Below are positions 23,023 to 30,661 of a DNA stretch of 37,630 bases, in pieces. This DNA comes from an uncultured Caulobacterales bacterium. Lineage in GTDB: Bacteria; Pseudomonadota; Alphaproteobacteria; Caulobacterales; Caulobacteraceae. Numbering within the stretch: position 1 is the first letter of the stretch; the number at the start of each line of letters is the position of its first letter. A model generated the notes under the pieces. It made no database searches. It had not been told where the DNA came from and saw only the letters and a list, made by a program, of their open reading frames with translations. The position numbers were made by a program, and so were the translations under genes. The DNA lies in contig CAIOJR010000019.1 of assembly GCA_903858685.1 (NCBI GenBank), positions 1 to 37,630 of the forward strand. The letters are read 5' to 3'.

Positions 23023-23385
23023 ATGATCCGCGCCGCCGCCATGATCCGTCTTGCCACCCTGGCCATCGCCGCCGGGGCGGTGGTGCTGACGGCCGGCGTC
23101 TCGCGCGCCGAGCCCCAACAGCATCAGGACAGTCTGGGCGCCGACTGGCGCGATCAGCAGGACGAGGCGCGCCGCGCCGTGCGCGAAGGCCGCTATCTGC
23201 CGCTCGACCGGGTGATCGAGGCGATCCGGCGCAGCTCGCCCGGTCGGCAACTGGACTCCGGCATTGAAAATGAACCCAATGGCCGCGCCGTCTATCGCGT
23301 GCGCTGGGCGGCGGCGGACGGACGACGCATCGACTATATTGTCGACGTCGTCACAGGCCGCATATTGCGCGCCGAGGGCCGCTGA
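23023..23385 (+). CDS. Exported PepSY-domain protein
   Basis: The 120-residue product begins with a signal peptide (MIRAAAMIRLATLAIAAGAVVL, ending about VSRA) and carries one PepSY-like domain: LPLDRVIEAIRRSSPG, NGRAVYRVRWAAADGRRIDY and VDVVTGRILRAEGR. PepSY proteins in the periplasm often accompany two-component genes and are thought to modulate the sensor or proteases. In-frame starts at 22888, 22993 and 23011 exist; the first two lie upstream of or too close to the inferred transcript start near 22999, so 23023, with GGA and GAGAG ahead of it, is preferred. The response regulator gene follows 45 bp downstream. Confidence 0.8.
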   Translation: MIRAAAMIRLATLAIAAGAVVLTAGVSRAEPQQHQDSLGADWRDQQDEARRAVREGRYLPLDRVIEAIRRSSPGRQLDSGIENEPNGRAVYRVRWAAADGRRIDYIVDVVTGRILRAEGR

Positions 23386-23430
23386 GCTTTTGCAGATCAC
23401 CGCGCCCCCCGTCGGCGCCCGAGGACCAAG

Positions 23431-24102
23431 ATGCGTATTCTGCTCGTCGAAGATGAACCCGACATAGCGCGCCAGCTCAAGGCCGCCCTGATGGATGCGG
23501 GCTATGTGGTGGACCATGCTCCGGACGGGGAGGAGGGGCAGTTTCTGGGCGAAACCGAGCCCTATGACGCCGTGGTTCTGGACCTTGGCCTGCCCAAGGT
23601 GGACGGGGTGTCGGTGCTGGAGCGCTGGCGCCGGGCGGGCCTGGCCACCCCGGTCCTGATCCTGACGGCGCGAGCGAACTGGTCAGACAAGGTGACCGGT
23701 TTTGACGCCGGCGCCGACGATTATCTGACCAAGCCGTTCCACACCGAGGAGCTTCTGGCCCGTCTGCGCGCTCTGTTGCGTCGCGCCGCCGGTCACGCCC
23801 AGCCGCAGCTGTCCTGCGGCGACCTGCGGCTGGATCCCCGCGCAGCGCGCGCCTCGGTGAACGGAGAGCCTTTGCGCCTGACCTCGCTCGAATACCGGCT
23901 GCTGCATTACATGATCATGCATCATGAGCGGGTGATCAGCCGGACCGAGCTGGTGGAGCACCTGTATGATCAGGACTTTGATCGCGACTCCAACACCATC
24001 GAGGTGTTCATCGGGCGGCTGCGCAAGAAGATCGGGTCTGACCGGATCGAGACGGTGCGGGGTCTGGGCTATCGCCTGATCCCGGTCGGCGAGGATCGGT
24101 GA
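23431..24102 (+). CDS. OmpR/PhoP-family response regulator
   Basis: The 223-residue protein has a receiver domain (acidic cluster Glu7-Asp8, phospho-acceptor Asp51 in VVLDLGLPKVDG, Lys in YLTKPFH) and a C-terminal winged helix of the OmpR type (LTSLEYRLLHYMIMHHERVI, DSNTIEVFIGRLRKKIG, ETVRGLGYRLI). The receiver is of the PhoP/QseB type. Its stop overlaps the GTG start of the sensor kinase by four bases. The direct repeat at 22958-22975, upstream of the PepSY gene, is a good candidate for its own binding site and hence for autoregulation of the operon. Confidence 0.93.
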   Translation: MRILLVEDEPDIARQLKAALMDAGYVVDHAPDGEEGQFLGETEPYDAVVLDLGLPKVDGVSVLERWRRAGLATPVLILTARANWSDKVTGFDAGADDYLTKPFHTEELLARLRALLRRAAGHAQPQLSCGDLRLDPRAARASVNGEPLRLTSLEYRLLHYMIMHHERVISRTELVEHLYDQDFDRDSNTIEVFIGRLRKKIGSDRIETVRGLGYRLIPVGEDR

Positions 24103-25526
24103 ACCCAAGCCCGCCCCCCCAGGACCAGGTGCGCAGGGCGTCTGGCGCGGCCCTGGCCGGTCGATCGCTCGTGCGCCGTCTGGTTCTGCTGGCGGCGGTC
24201 TGGTGCGTGGCCCTGCTGGCGGGGGCGGGCGTGCTGCTGACCGCGAATTTCCACGCCGCAGCCCTCCAGAGGTTTGATCAGGGCCTGTCGGAGGACGCCG
24301 ACGATCTCTATGCGGGCGCCGCGGTCGGTCCCGGCGGCGAGGTCTTTGCGCCCGCCATCACCGATGCGCGCGCCACGCGGGTCTATTCCGGAAAGTACTG
24401 GGAAATCGCCGAGCGCCGCGCCGACGGCAAGTTGCACAGTCTGGAACGCTCGCGCTCCATGTGGGACGCCGACGATCTGCCCGCCAGCGCCGATGTGATC
24501 GAGCAGCTGACCCGCAAGCCCAACAATCCGGTCCATTTTGACGGGCCGGGGCCGCATCATCAGCGTCTGCGCATCACCGCCATGCAGCGTCTTCTGCCCC
24601 GCCGCGCAACGCCGATCGTCTTCCTGACCGCCGAAGACCGGGGTCCGATTGATGACGATGTGCAGCGGTTCAGCCTGATGACGGCCCTGGCGCTTGTGGT
24701 GCTGGGCCTGGGCCTCGTGGCGGCGGTGGTCATACAGGTGCGGGTCGGGCTGTCGCCGCTGTTCGCCATGCGGCGCGATCTGGCCGAGGTGCGCAAGGGC
24801 AAGGTCGAGGGGCTGACGGGCGCCTATCCGACCGAGCTTCAGCCCCTGGCCGACGAGCTCAATGCGCTGGTGGAGCACAACCGCGAAGTGGTGGAGCGCC
24901 AGCGCACCCATGTGGGCAATCTGGCCCATGCGCTGAAGACGCCGCTGTCGGCCATGCTGATGGAGGCGCAGGCCCAGCCCGGCCCCCTGGCGGAGGTGGT
25001 CGAACGACAGGCGGACCTGATGCGAAACCACGTGGAGCACCATCTGCGCCGCGCCCGCGCCGCCGCCCGCAGCCAGACCCTGGGCGAGCGAACCCCGGTG
25101 GCGCCGGCGATGGAGGAGCTGACCCGGCTACTGGAAAAGGTCTATCGCAACAAGGATCTGGATGTGGACCCCGGCGATCCGTCCCTGATCTTTGCCGGCG
25201 AGCGGCAGGACCTTTTGGAGATCGTCGGCAATGTGCTGGAAAACGCCTGCAAATGGGCGCGCAGCGAGGTCCTGGCCCATGTGGAGGCGCTGGACGCGCG
25301 CCGCCTGCGGGTGACCATCGAAGATGACGGTCCAGGCCTTCCTGCGGACAAGCGCGAGGAGGTCCTGCGTCGCGGCGCCCGGCTGGATGAGAGTGCGCCT
25401 GGAACCGGGCTTGGCCTGGCCATTGTTGACGACCTGTCGCGCGCCTATGGCGGGGACCTGCGACTGGGCGTGAGCGAACGCGGCGGACTGAAGGTGGAGA
25501 TCGACCTGCCCCGCGCAGACAACTGA
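24099..25526 (+). CDS. PhoQ-like sensor histidine kinase
   Basis: The 475-residue protein has two membrane helices (about 27-48 and 192-213) that bracket a periplasmic sensor region of roughly 140 residues rich in acidic side chains (EDADDLY, WDADD). The cytoplasmic part holds a HAMP-like linker, the H-box VGNLAHALKTPLSAM (His277), the N-box GNVLENACKWAR (Asn382), and G-boxes DDGPGLP and GTGLGLAIVDDLS. ALKTPL instead of ELRTPL is the PhoQ-type H-box. The start is GTG, inside the stop of the regulator gene (GTGA). The sensed signal is unknown; divalent cations or peptides would fit the PhoQ analogy. Confidence 0.92.
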   Translation: MNPSPPPQDQVRRASGAALAGRSLVRRLVLLAAVWCVALLAGAGVLLTANFHAAALQRFDQGLSEDADDLYAGAAVGPGGEVFAPAITDARATRVYSGKYWEIAERRADGKLHSLERSRSMWDADDLPASADVIEQLTRKPNNPVHFDGPGPHHQRLRITAMQRLLPRRATPIVFLTAEDRGPIDDDVQRFSLMTALALVVLGLGLVAAVVIQVRVGLSPLFAMRRDLAEVRKGKVEGLTGAYPTELQPLADELNALVEHNREVVERQRTHVGNLAHALKTPLSAMLMEAQAQPGPLAEVVERQADLMRNHVEHHLRRARAAARSQTLGERTPVAPAMEELTRLLEKVYRNKDLDVDPGDPSLIFAGERQDLLEIVGNVLENACKWARSEVLAHVEALDARRLRVTIEDDGPGLPADKREEVLRRGARLDESAPGTGLGLAIVDDLSRAYGGDLRLGVSERGGLKVEIDLPRADN

Positions 25527-25565
25527 ACGGTCTGTCGGTCGTGATGATGATCGGCGGGTCGAAGC

Positions 25566-25580
25566 GTGACTTGAAGTCAC
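25566..25580. promoter_or_regulatory. 15-bp inverted repeat upstream of the 450-residue protein
   Basis: GTGACTT, one central G, then AAGTCAC form a perfect inverted repeat. With a one-base centre it cannot fold as an RNA hairpin and looks like a dimeric regulator site. It lies 94 bp before the ATG at 25674. It resembles a CRP half-site pair but with 7 instead of 6 bases between GTGA and TCAC. Confidence 0.45.
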
Positions 25581-25673
25581 AAACATGTGCATTCGCGAAG
25601 CATTAACCCCAATGCGGCAGAGTGGGATCTGACGAGATCACAGGCCTGTCGTGGGCGGGGAGCAGCTTTTTTC

Positions 25674-27026
25674 ATGGCGCAACTGCAGGAATCCAAGCTG
25701 GCAGTTGTTCGACAACTGATCGAGCGGGCGTCCGACGCCGTGGTGCGCAGTCTTGAGCAGGCTCTGGCCGGAGGCGGCAACTATAACGACGCCAGCGAGG
25801 TCCTGTTCGAAATTGTGGCTGCAGAGCGCAAGGTGCGTCGCGCTCAGGGCGTTGTCTTCGCACCGGTCATTGCGCCGTTTCAGCGCAAGGAACGTTTGCT
25901 GCCGACCCTGCAATATCCGACGGACCTGTTGAAGTGTCTCTGGCGTGAACTGCGCCAGACCGATGCTGAACTGATGGAGCGGGTGGTCTCGGCCGCGACG
26001 AATCCCCATTCTGACGAACCCTCGCCATTGCTGGACGAGACGTGCGAACTGGCCGCCAGCCGACTGCTGGACGGCGCTGCGCCCATCACCGCAGGTCGGG
26101 TTGCGACCCTGCCCGGCGGGGTCGAACAGCTGGCCCAGCTTCTGCGACTGGCGCCGATCCTGCGCACGATCATTCCGCGCCTGGACAACTGGTTGCGCAA
26201 TCTCAACGGCGATAATGTCGCCTCCGTCCGGCTGGCTTTCCGAGACGCCGCGGAAATCTGCGACGATGGCGGACTGTTGATGATGGAGATCCTCAGCGCC
26301 CAGATTCAGGAACCGTGGCAGGTGATCCGCCTGATCTCGGCGGTCATGGACCGGCCGAGCGATTCCTATCTGGCGGTGTCGGAACTGGCGGTCTTTGGCA
26401 TGCGGGTGCTGGCCGATATAGACATGCGCATAGAGGCGGTGAAACGCTTTGATCCCTCCGGCGGGGCCGAAGCCGGTCGCGCCGCCGCCGCATCGATCAC
26501 GGTGACGGTGCACGAGATCAGCGAGTTCGAGCAATGGATCACCATGAGCCGCGAGACCGGCTGGGGCAAGCGCCTGTTCGAGCAGAAGCGCAATCTGGCC
26601 ACCGCCATCGAGGCCCGACTGAAGGAGGCTGACGCCGCCGTGGGCGCCGCCCTGCCGGTCGCGTCCAAGCCGTTCGGAGCCAAGTCGCGCCGCGCCCCGG
26701 CCAAGTTGACCGATGACCCGTCGCCCATGGCGACCCAGAAGGCCCTGGGACTGCTGCACTTCATGGAAGGCGTGCGCTCCAGCGCGCCCATGGGCGGTTT
26801 CGGCTCGTTCCGCGCCAAGGTGATCGAGGCGCTGGACGAGCGACTGGACTATTATACGGAAGACCTGATCGACCGTCTGGCCACAGACGCCGGACGCCGC
26901 GACGGGCCGCCGACCGCCCGCGTCCTGGCCTTTCTGGACATCGCCGCCCAGTTCATCGGTCTGGTGCGCGACCCCAAGGCGGCGGAAATCATTCGTCGCC
27001 GTTCCGCTTCCGCCACAGCCGCCTGA
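25674..27026 (+). CDS. Conserved-looking helical protein of unknown function
   Basis: The 450-residue product has no signal peptide or membrane helix and is predicted by eye to be mostly alpha-helical. I do not recognise a named domain. Distinctive segments include YNDASEVLFEIVAAERKVRRAQ near the N-terminus, LLRLAPILRTIIPRLDNWL, a central acidic DAAEICDDGGLLMMEIL, VMDRPSDSYLAVSELAVFG, and ALDERLDYYTEDLIDRLA near the C-terminus; a Pro/Lys/Arg-rich linker lies around 340-365. The longer frame starts at 25587, but this ATG has GGGGAG about 12 bases upstream. It lies between a kinase operon and a convergent hybrid kinase, and an inverted repeat lies upstream. Confidence 0.75.
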   Translation: MAQLQESKLAVVRQLIERASDAVVRSLEQALAGGGNYNDASEVLFEIVAAERKVRRAQGVVFAPVIAPFQRKERLLPTLQYPTDLLKCLWRELRQTDAELMERVVSAATNPHSDEPSPLLDETCELAASRLLDGAAPITAGRVATLPGGVEQLAQLLRLAPILRTIIPRLDNWLRNLNGDNVASVRLAFRDAAEICDDGGLLMMEILSAQIQEPWQVIRLISAVMDRPSDSYLAVSELAVFGMRVLADIDMRIEAVKRFDPSGGAEAGRAAAASITVTVHEISEFEQWITMSRETGWGKRLFEQKRNLATAIEARLKEADAAVGAALPVASKPFGAKSRRAPAKLTDDPSPMATQKALGLLHFMEGVRSSAPMGGFGSFRAKVIEALDERLDYYTEDLIDRLATDAGRRDGPPTARVLAFLDIAAQFIGLVRDPKAAEIIRRRSASATAA

Positions 27027-27113
27027 TCGCGAAGGCGCAGCTTTAGCCGCCGTCCGGTCTTCATCAGGGGTCCAGCAGGCCAGACAGCTTGCAGGCGTGC
27101 AGATTGGCGCAGT

Positions 27114-29612
27114 TCAGCCAGAATGGCGATGACGCGCGGCGGGCGGCGGAGCGTCCTGCGCGGCCCGGGCCTCCGCGACCGTGTTCACCACGGCGGCCAG
27201 CAATTCCGGCGCGCGGATCGGCTTGGAAATATGGCCGTCGGCGCCCGCCTCGGCCGTGGCTTTCACATGTTCGGGCATGGCGTTGGCGGTGAGGGCCAGG
27301 ATGGGGGTGCGAAGCCGCCCTGATTCCGCCTCCCGGGCCCGGATGGCGCGAATGGCGGACAGTCCGTCCATCACCGGCATCTGCAGGTCCATCAGCACAA
27401 TATCGAAGGCGCCGGTCTCCCACTGGCGCACCGCCGCCGCGCCGTCATCGACAGAGGTCAGGTCAACCTCGATCGCGTCGAGCACCAGCTCCACCACCCG
27501 GCGGTTGACCGGATGATCTTCAGCCAGCAGGATCCTGAGCGGACGCTGCGGCGCGTCGTCGGCGGGGGGCGCCGCAGCCGGTCCCTCCATCTGCTCGACG
27601 GGCATGGCGAGTTCAAGATCAAGTTCGAGGGTGAAGACAGCCCCGCCGCCAGGACCGGGCTCGGCGTCCAGCGAACCGCACATGCGTTCCGCCAGAGTCC
27701 GGGATATGGCCAGACCCAGACCGGAGCCGCCGAATTTGCGGGTGACTGAACCGTCCGCCTGCTCGAAACGCTCGAACAGCCGGTGCTTGTCCGCCGCCTT
27801 GAAGCCGATGCCGGTGTCGCTGATCCTGAATTGCAGGCGCTGGCGACCCGGATCTGCGCCGGGCGTGGCGCTGACCTCCAGCCGCACCTCGCCGTCACTG
27901 GTGAATTTCACCGCATTGGATAACAGGTTGGACAAGATCTGACGAAGGCGCGAGGCGTCGCCCAGATAGATGTTGTGGGCGCCGAGCCCGGATTCGAACA
28001 CAAAGCCCACGCCCTTTTCCCGCGCCGGCGGCTCGAACAGGGCGGCCAGGCCGGCCAGCAGGGACAATAGATCAAACGGCTCGATCTGGAGGTCCATGCG
28101 CCCGGACTCGACCCGGGCCAGGTCCAGCACGTCCGACAGGAGCCGCTCCAGCGCGACCGCCGAGGTCTCGATCAGCCCCACCATTTCCTGTTGCGGCCGA
28201 GACAGCCGGGTGGCCGCCAATGCGCCGGCGACCCCGAGAATCCCGTTGAGGGGCGTGCGAATCTCGTGGCTCATATTGGCCAGAAATTCGGTCTTGGCCC
28301 GGTTGGCGGTTTCAGCCTGATCGCGCGCATCGGCCATGGCGGCGGCGTCGCGCTTTTGCTCGGTCACGTCCTTCAGGACTCCCAGCAATCGGGTGGGTCG
28401 GCCGGACCGGTCACTGAAAATCTTGCTCGTCGAGGTGACCCATCTCACGCCGCTGTCGGTTTCGATGCGATATTCGGTGTCCAGCTGCCCGCGCTGGTCG
28501 GCGTGGCACAGGCGCCATTCCGCCATGACCCGGCCGCGGTCGTCAGGATGGATCCCGACCAGCATATCCTGCGGACCGCGCACCAGCGTCGGCATCTGAT
28601 GGCTCAGCAGGGCCGTCGATCCCATATGGTAGAAGACGCCCGTACGAATATCGCAGTCGAACACCAGCTGGTTGGCGATGTCGACGGCCAGCTTCAGTCT
28701 TTCCTCCGACCGCTCGGTTTCGCGCAGGGACGTCATCAGGTCCGTGACGTCGTGGGTCATGACGAGGATGCCGTCGACCTCGCCCTCGGCGCCGCGCCAG
28801 GGAACAAGCTCCAGCCGGATGCAGATCTCGGCGCCGTCAAAGCGCTGGGTGCGGATGGCGTCGCCGCGAATGGGCGCGCCAGACAGGCATTGGCTCAGGG
28901 CGTCGGGCCAGCGTCGGACCAGATCGGGAAAGGTTTCGTCCAGCAGGCGGTTGCTGAGGTCGGTGTCGCCCATGCCCATTTCGGCGCGAAATCGCGGATT
29001 GACCCGCACATAGCGCATATTCCGGTCCACAAGGGCCAGGGCGACGGGCGCATGGTCCATGAGGGTGGACAACAGGGTGTCGGCGGTGGCCCGAACACGT
29101 TGGGCCTGTGTCAGGCGCGCCATGTCCCGGCGACGCTCGCACTGGGCCGCGACAGCGCAGGCCAGGTCCGCCAGACTGTCCTTCAGCCCGGCGTCGAAGG
29201 TCTGGGGCGTGTCGAATGCGGCGCAGACGACGCCGATGCACAAACCGTCAGACAGGATGATCGGGGCGCCGATATAGGCCGCATGGAGGGGATTATAGGC
29301 CGGCAGGGTGGTGTCGGCGAAGCGGGGGTCGTCAGCCAGATCAGCGACGCACATCACCGCGTGCGACTCGATGGCGTGGTGGCAGAAGGTTTCCCGATGC
29401 AGGACGCGTCCGTCGGCCCCGGCGGCGCCCTTCAGCCACACGGCTTCGGCGTCCAGCAGGGTCACAAAGGCGCGGGGGGAGCCGGCCAGTCTTTGGGCTA
29501 TGCGTGCGATGGGATCGAAAACGCCGTCAGAGTTCGGCGACGCCAGATCCATCTCCGACAGGGCGATCTGGCGCAATCGACCTCTATCGCCCGCGGGGTT
29601 GCAGCTGACCAT
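27114..29612 (-). CDS. Hybrid sensor histidine kinase (GAF-PAS-PAS-HisKA-HATPase-REC)
   Basis: The roughly 832-residue cytoplasmic protein reads from N- to C-terminus: a GAF domain (about 25-165, with FVTLLDAEAVWLKG, FCHHAIESHAVM and IGAPIILSDG), two PAS domains (about 180-295 and 305-430, the second with the PAC motif LLGVLKDVTEQK), HisKA with His449 in FLANMSHEIRTPLNG, HATPase with LSNLLSNAVKFTSDG, ISDTGIGF and GGSGLGLAIS, and a receiver with Asp742 in VLMDLQMPVMDG. No membrane helix is seen, so the input is intracellular. The ATG at 29639 is possible; 29612 is preferred because AGGGA precedes it. It has no cognate phosphotransfer gene nearby. Confidence 0.92.
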   Translation of the reverse strand: MVSCNPAGDRGRLRQIALSEMDLASPNSDGVFDPIARIAQRLAGSPRAFVTLLDAEAVWLKGAAGADGRVLHRETFCHHAIESHAVMCVADLADDPRFADTTLPAYNPLHAAYIGAPIILSDGLCIGVVCAAFDTPQTFDAGLKDSLADLACAVAAQCERRRDMARLTQAQRVRATADTLLSTLMDHAPVALALVDRNMRYVRVNPRFRAEMGMGDTDLSNRLLDETFPDLVRRWPDALSQCLSGAPIRGDAIRTQRFDGAEICIRLELVPWRGAEGEVDGILVMTHDVTDLMTSLRETERSEERLKLAVDIANQLVFDCDIRTGVFYHMGSTALLSHQMPTLVRGPQDMLVGIHPDDRGRVMAEWRLCHADQRGQLDTEYRIETDSGVRWVTSTSKIFSDRSGRPTRLLGVLKDVTEQKRDAAAMADARDQAETANRAKTEFLANMSHEIRTPLNGILGVAGALAATRLSRPQQEMVGLIETSAVALERLLSDVLDLARVESGRMDLQIEPFDLLSLLAGLAALFEPPAREKGVGFVFESGLGAHNIYLGDASRLRQILSNLLSNAVKFTSDGEVRLEVSATPGADPGRQRLQFRISDTGIGFKAADKHRLFERFEQADGSVTRKFGGSGLGLAISRTLAERMCGSLDAEPGPGGGAVFTLELDLELAMPVEQMEGPAAAPPADDAPQRPLRILLAEDHPVNRRVVELVLDAIEVDLTSVDDGAAAVRQWETGAFDIVLMDLQMPVMDGLSAIRAIRAREAESGRLRTPILALTANAMPEHVKATAEAGADGHISKPIRAPELLAAVVNTVAEARAAQDAPPPAARHRHSG

Positions 29613-29670
29613 TTCACCATCCCTATTCCGGTGAAGCATGGCTGATATTCGTTAATCCGGCGTGTTCGCA

Positions 29671-29688
29671 TGAAGTCGGCCTGAAGTC
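29671..29688 (-). promoter_or_regulatory. Direct repeat with 11-bp period upstream of the hybrid kinase
   Basis: TGAAGTC occurs at 29671-29677 and 29682-29688, a 7-4-7 arrangement like that of PhoB-family boxes. It lies about 60 bp upstream of the kinase start. TGAAGTCA also forms half of the inverted repeat at 25566-25580. No convincing promoter was found beside it. Confidence 0.3.
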
Positions 29689-29696
29689 AGGCTGCT

Positions 29697-30629
29697 CTAC
29701 TTCAGCAACTTCAGTTCCTTCAGACGCTCATTCAGGTAGTCGTTGCTGGTGATTGCCGTGGGGTAACGATCGGAGCGATCCGAATAAATGCAATTGGGCA
29801 GGGTTTTTATCAGGTAGTTCGGCGAAAAATGCAGGAAGAACGGCATCGAATATCTTGAATAGCCTCGCCGCTCCGGCGCCGGATTGACGACCCGGTGCGA
29901 GGTCGAGGGCAGGACGTGATTGGTCAGGCGTTGCAGCATGTCGCCGATATTGCAGACCAGCGCGCCCTTGGGCGGACGGATGTCGAGCCACTGACCGTCG
30001 CGGTCCAGCACCTGCAATCCCGCCTCTTCGGCGCCGAGCAGCAGGGTGATGACATTGATATCCTCATGCGCGCCCGCCCGGATGCCGGACGCTTCGGCGG
30101 GAACAGGGGGATAGTGCAGCAGGCGCAAGATGCTGTTGCCGTCGGCGACCGGGGCGTCGAAATAGTCGGTCGGCAGGTCCAGATGGCGGGCGACCGCGCG
30201 CAGGATCCGCTTGCCCATCTCGTCGAGCGCATTGAACAGCCCGGCCACCTCGTCGCGAAAGGCGGGAACCTCTTCGGGCCACAGATTGGCGGGCATGACG
30301 GCGGCGTCGGGATGGCCGGGCGCCAGATCGCGGCCGACGTGCCAGAACTCCTTCAGGTCATGGTGGTTGGCGCCCTTGGCCGTCTCCACGCCAAAGGGCG
30401 TGTAGCCGCGCTGGCCCGCGCCGCCCTCCACCAGATAGCGACGCTTGACCGCCTCGGGCAGGGCGAAGAAGGCGCGCGCGGCCTCGTCGGCGCCGCTGAC
30501 CAGATCGGGCGGCAGGTCGTGGTCGGACACCACCGCAAAGCCGTATCGTGCAAAGGCTGCGCCCAGCCTGTTGGAAAAGGCGTCGAAATCCCTGTCGTAC
30601 AGGGTCAGGGATACGGGCTCGATGGTCAT
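29697..30629 (-). CDS. 2-oxoglutarate/Fe(II)-dependent oxygenase (isopenicillin-N-synthase-like)
   Basis: The 310-residue protein has the double-stranded beta-helix core of the non-heme iron dioxygenases. The facial triad is His188-x-Asp190 in GAHEDINVITLLLG and His245 in PSTSHRVVNP, and the co-substrate-binding Arg259-x-Ser261 is in GYSRYSMPFF. The N-terminal part (ARYGFAVVSDHDLPPDLV, FFALPEAVKRRY, GQRGYTPFG) is the DIOX_N region common to IPNS-like enzymes and many bacterial relatives. These hydroxylate or desaturate small molecules; the substrate here is unknown. It lies on the minus strand, 32 bp after the efflux operon's transporter gene, and may be co-transcribed with it. Confidence 0.9.
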   Translation of the reverse strand: MTIEPVSLTLYDRDFDAFSNRLGAAFARYGFAVVSDHDLPPDLVSGADEAARAFFALPEAVKRRYLVEGGAGQRGYTPFGVETAKGANHHDLKEFWHVGRDLAPGHPDAAVMPANLWPEEVPAFRDEVAGLFNALDEMGKRILRAVARHLDLPTDYFDAPVADGNSILRLLHYPPVPAEASGIRAGAHEDINVITLLLGAEEAGLQVLDRDGQWLDIRPPKGALVCNIGDMLQRLTNHVLPSTSHRVVNPAPERRGYSRYSMPFFLHFSPNYLIKTLPNCIYSDRSDRYPTAITSNDYLNERLKELKLLK

Positions 30630-30661
30630 GTCGCGTCAGCCGCTTGCAGGTCGCGAGCTGA

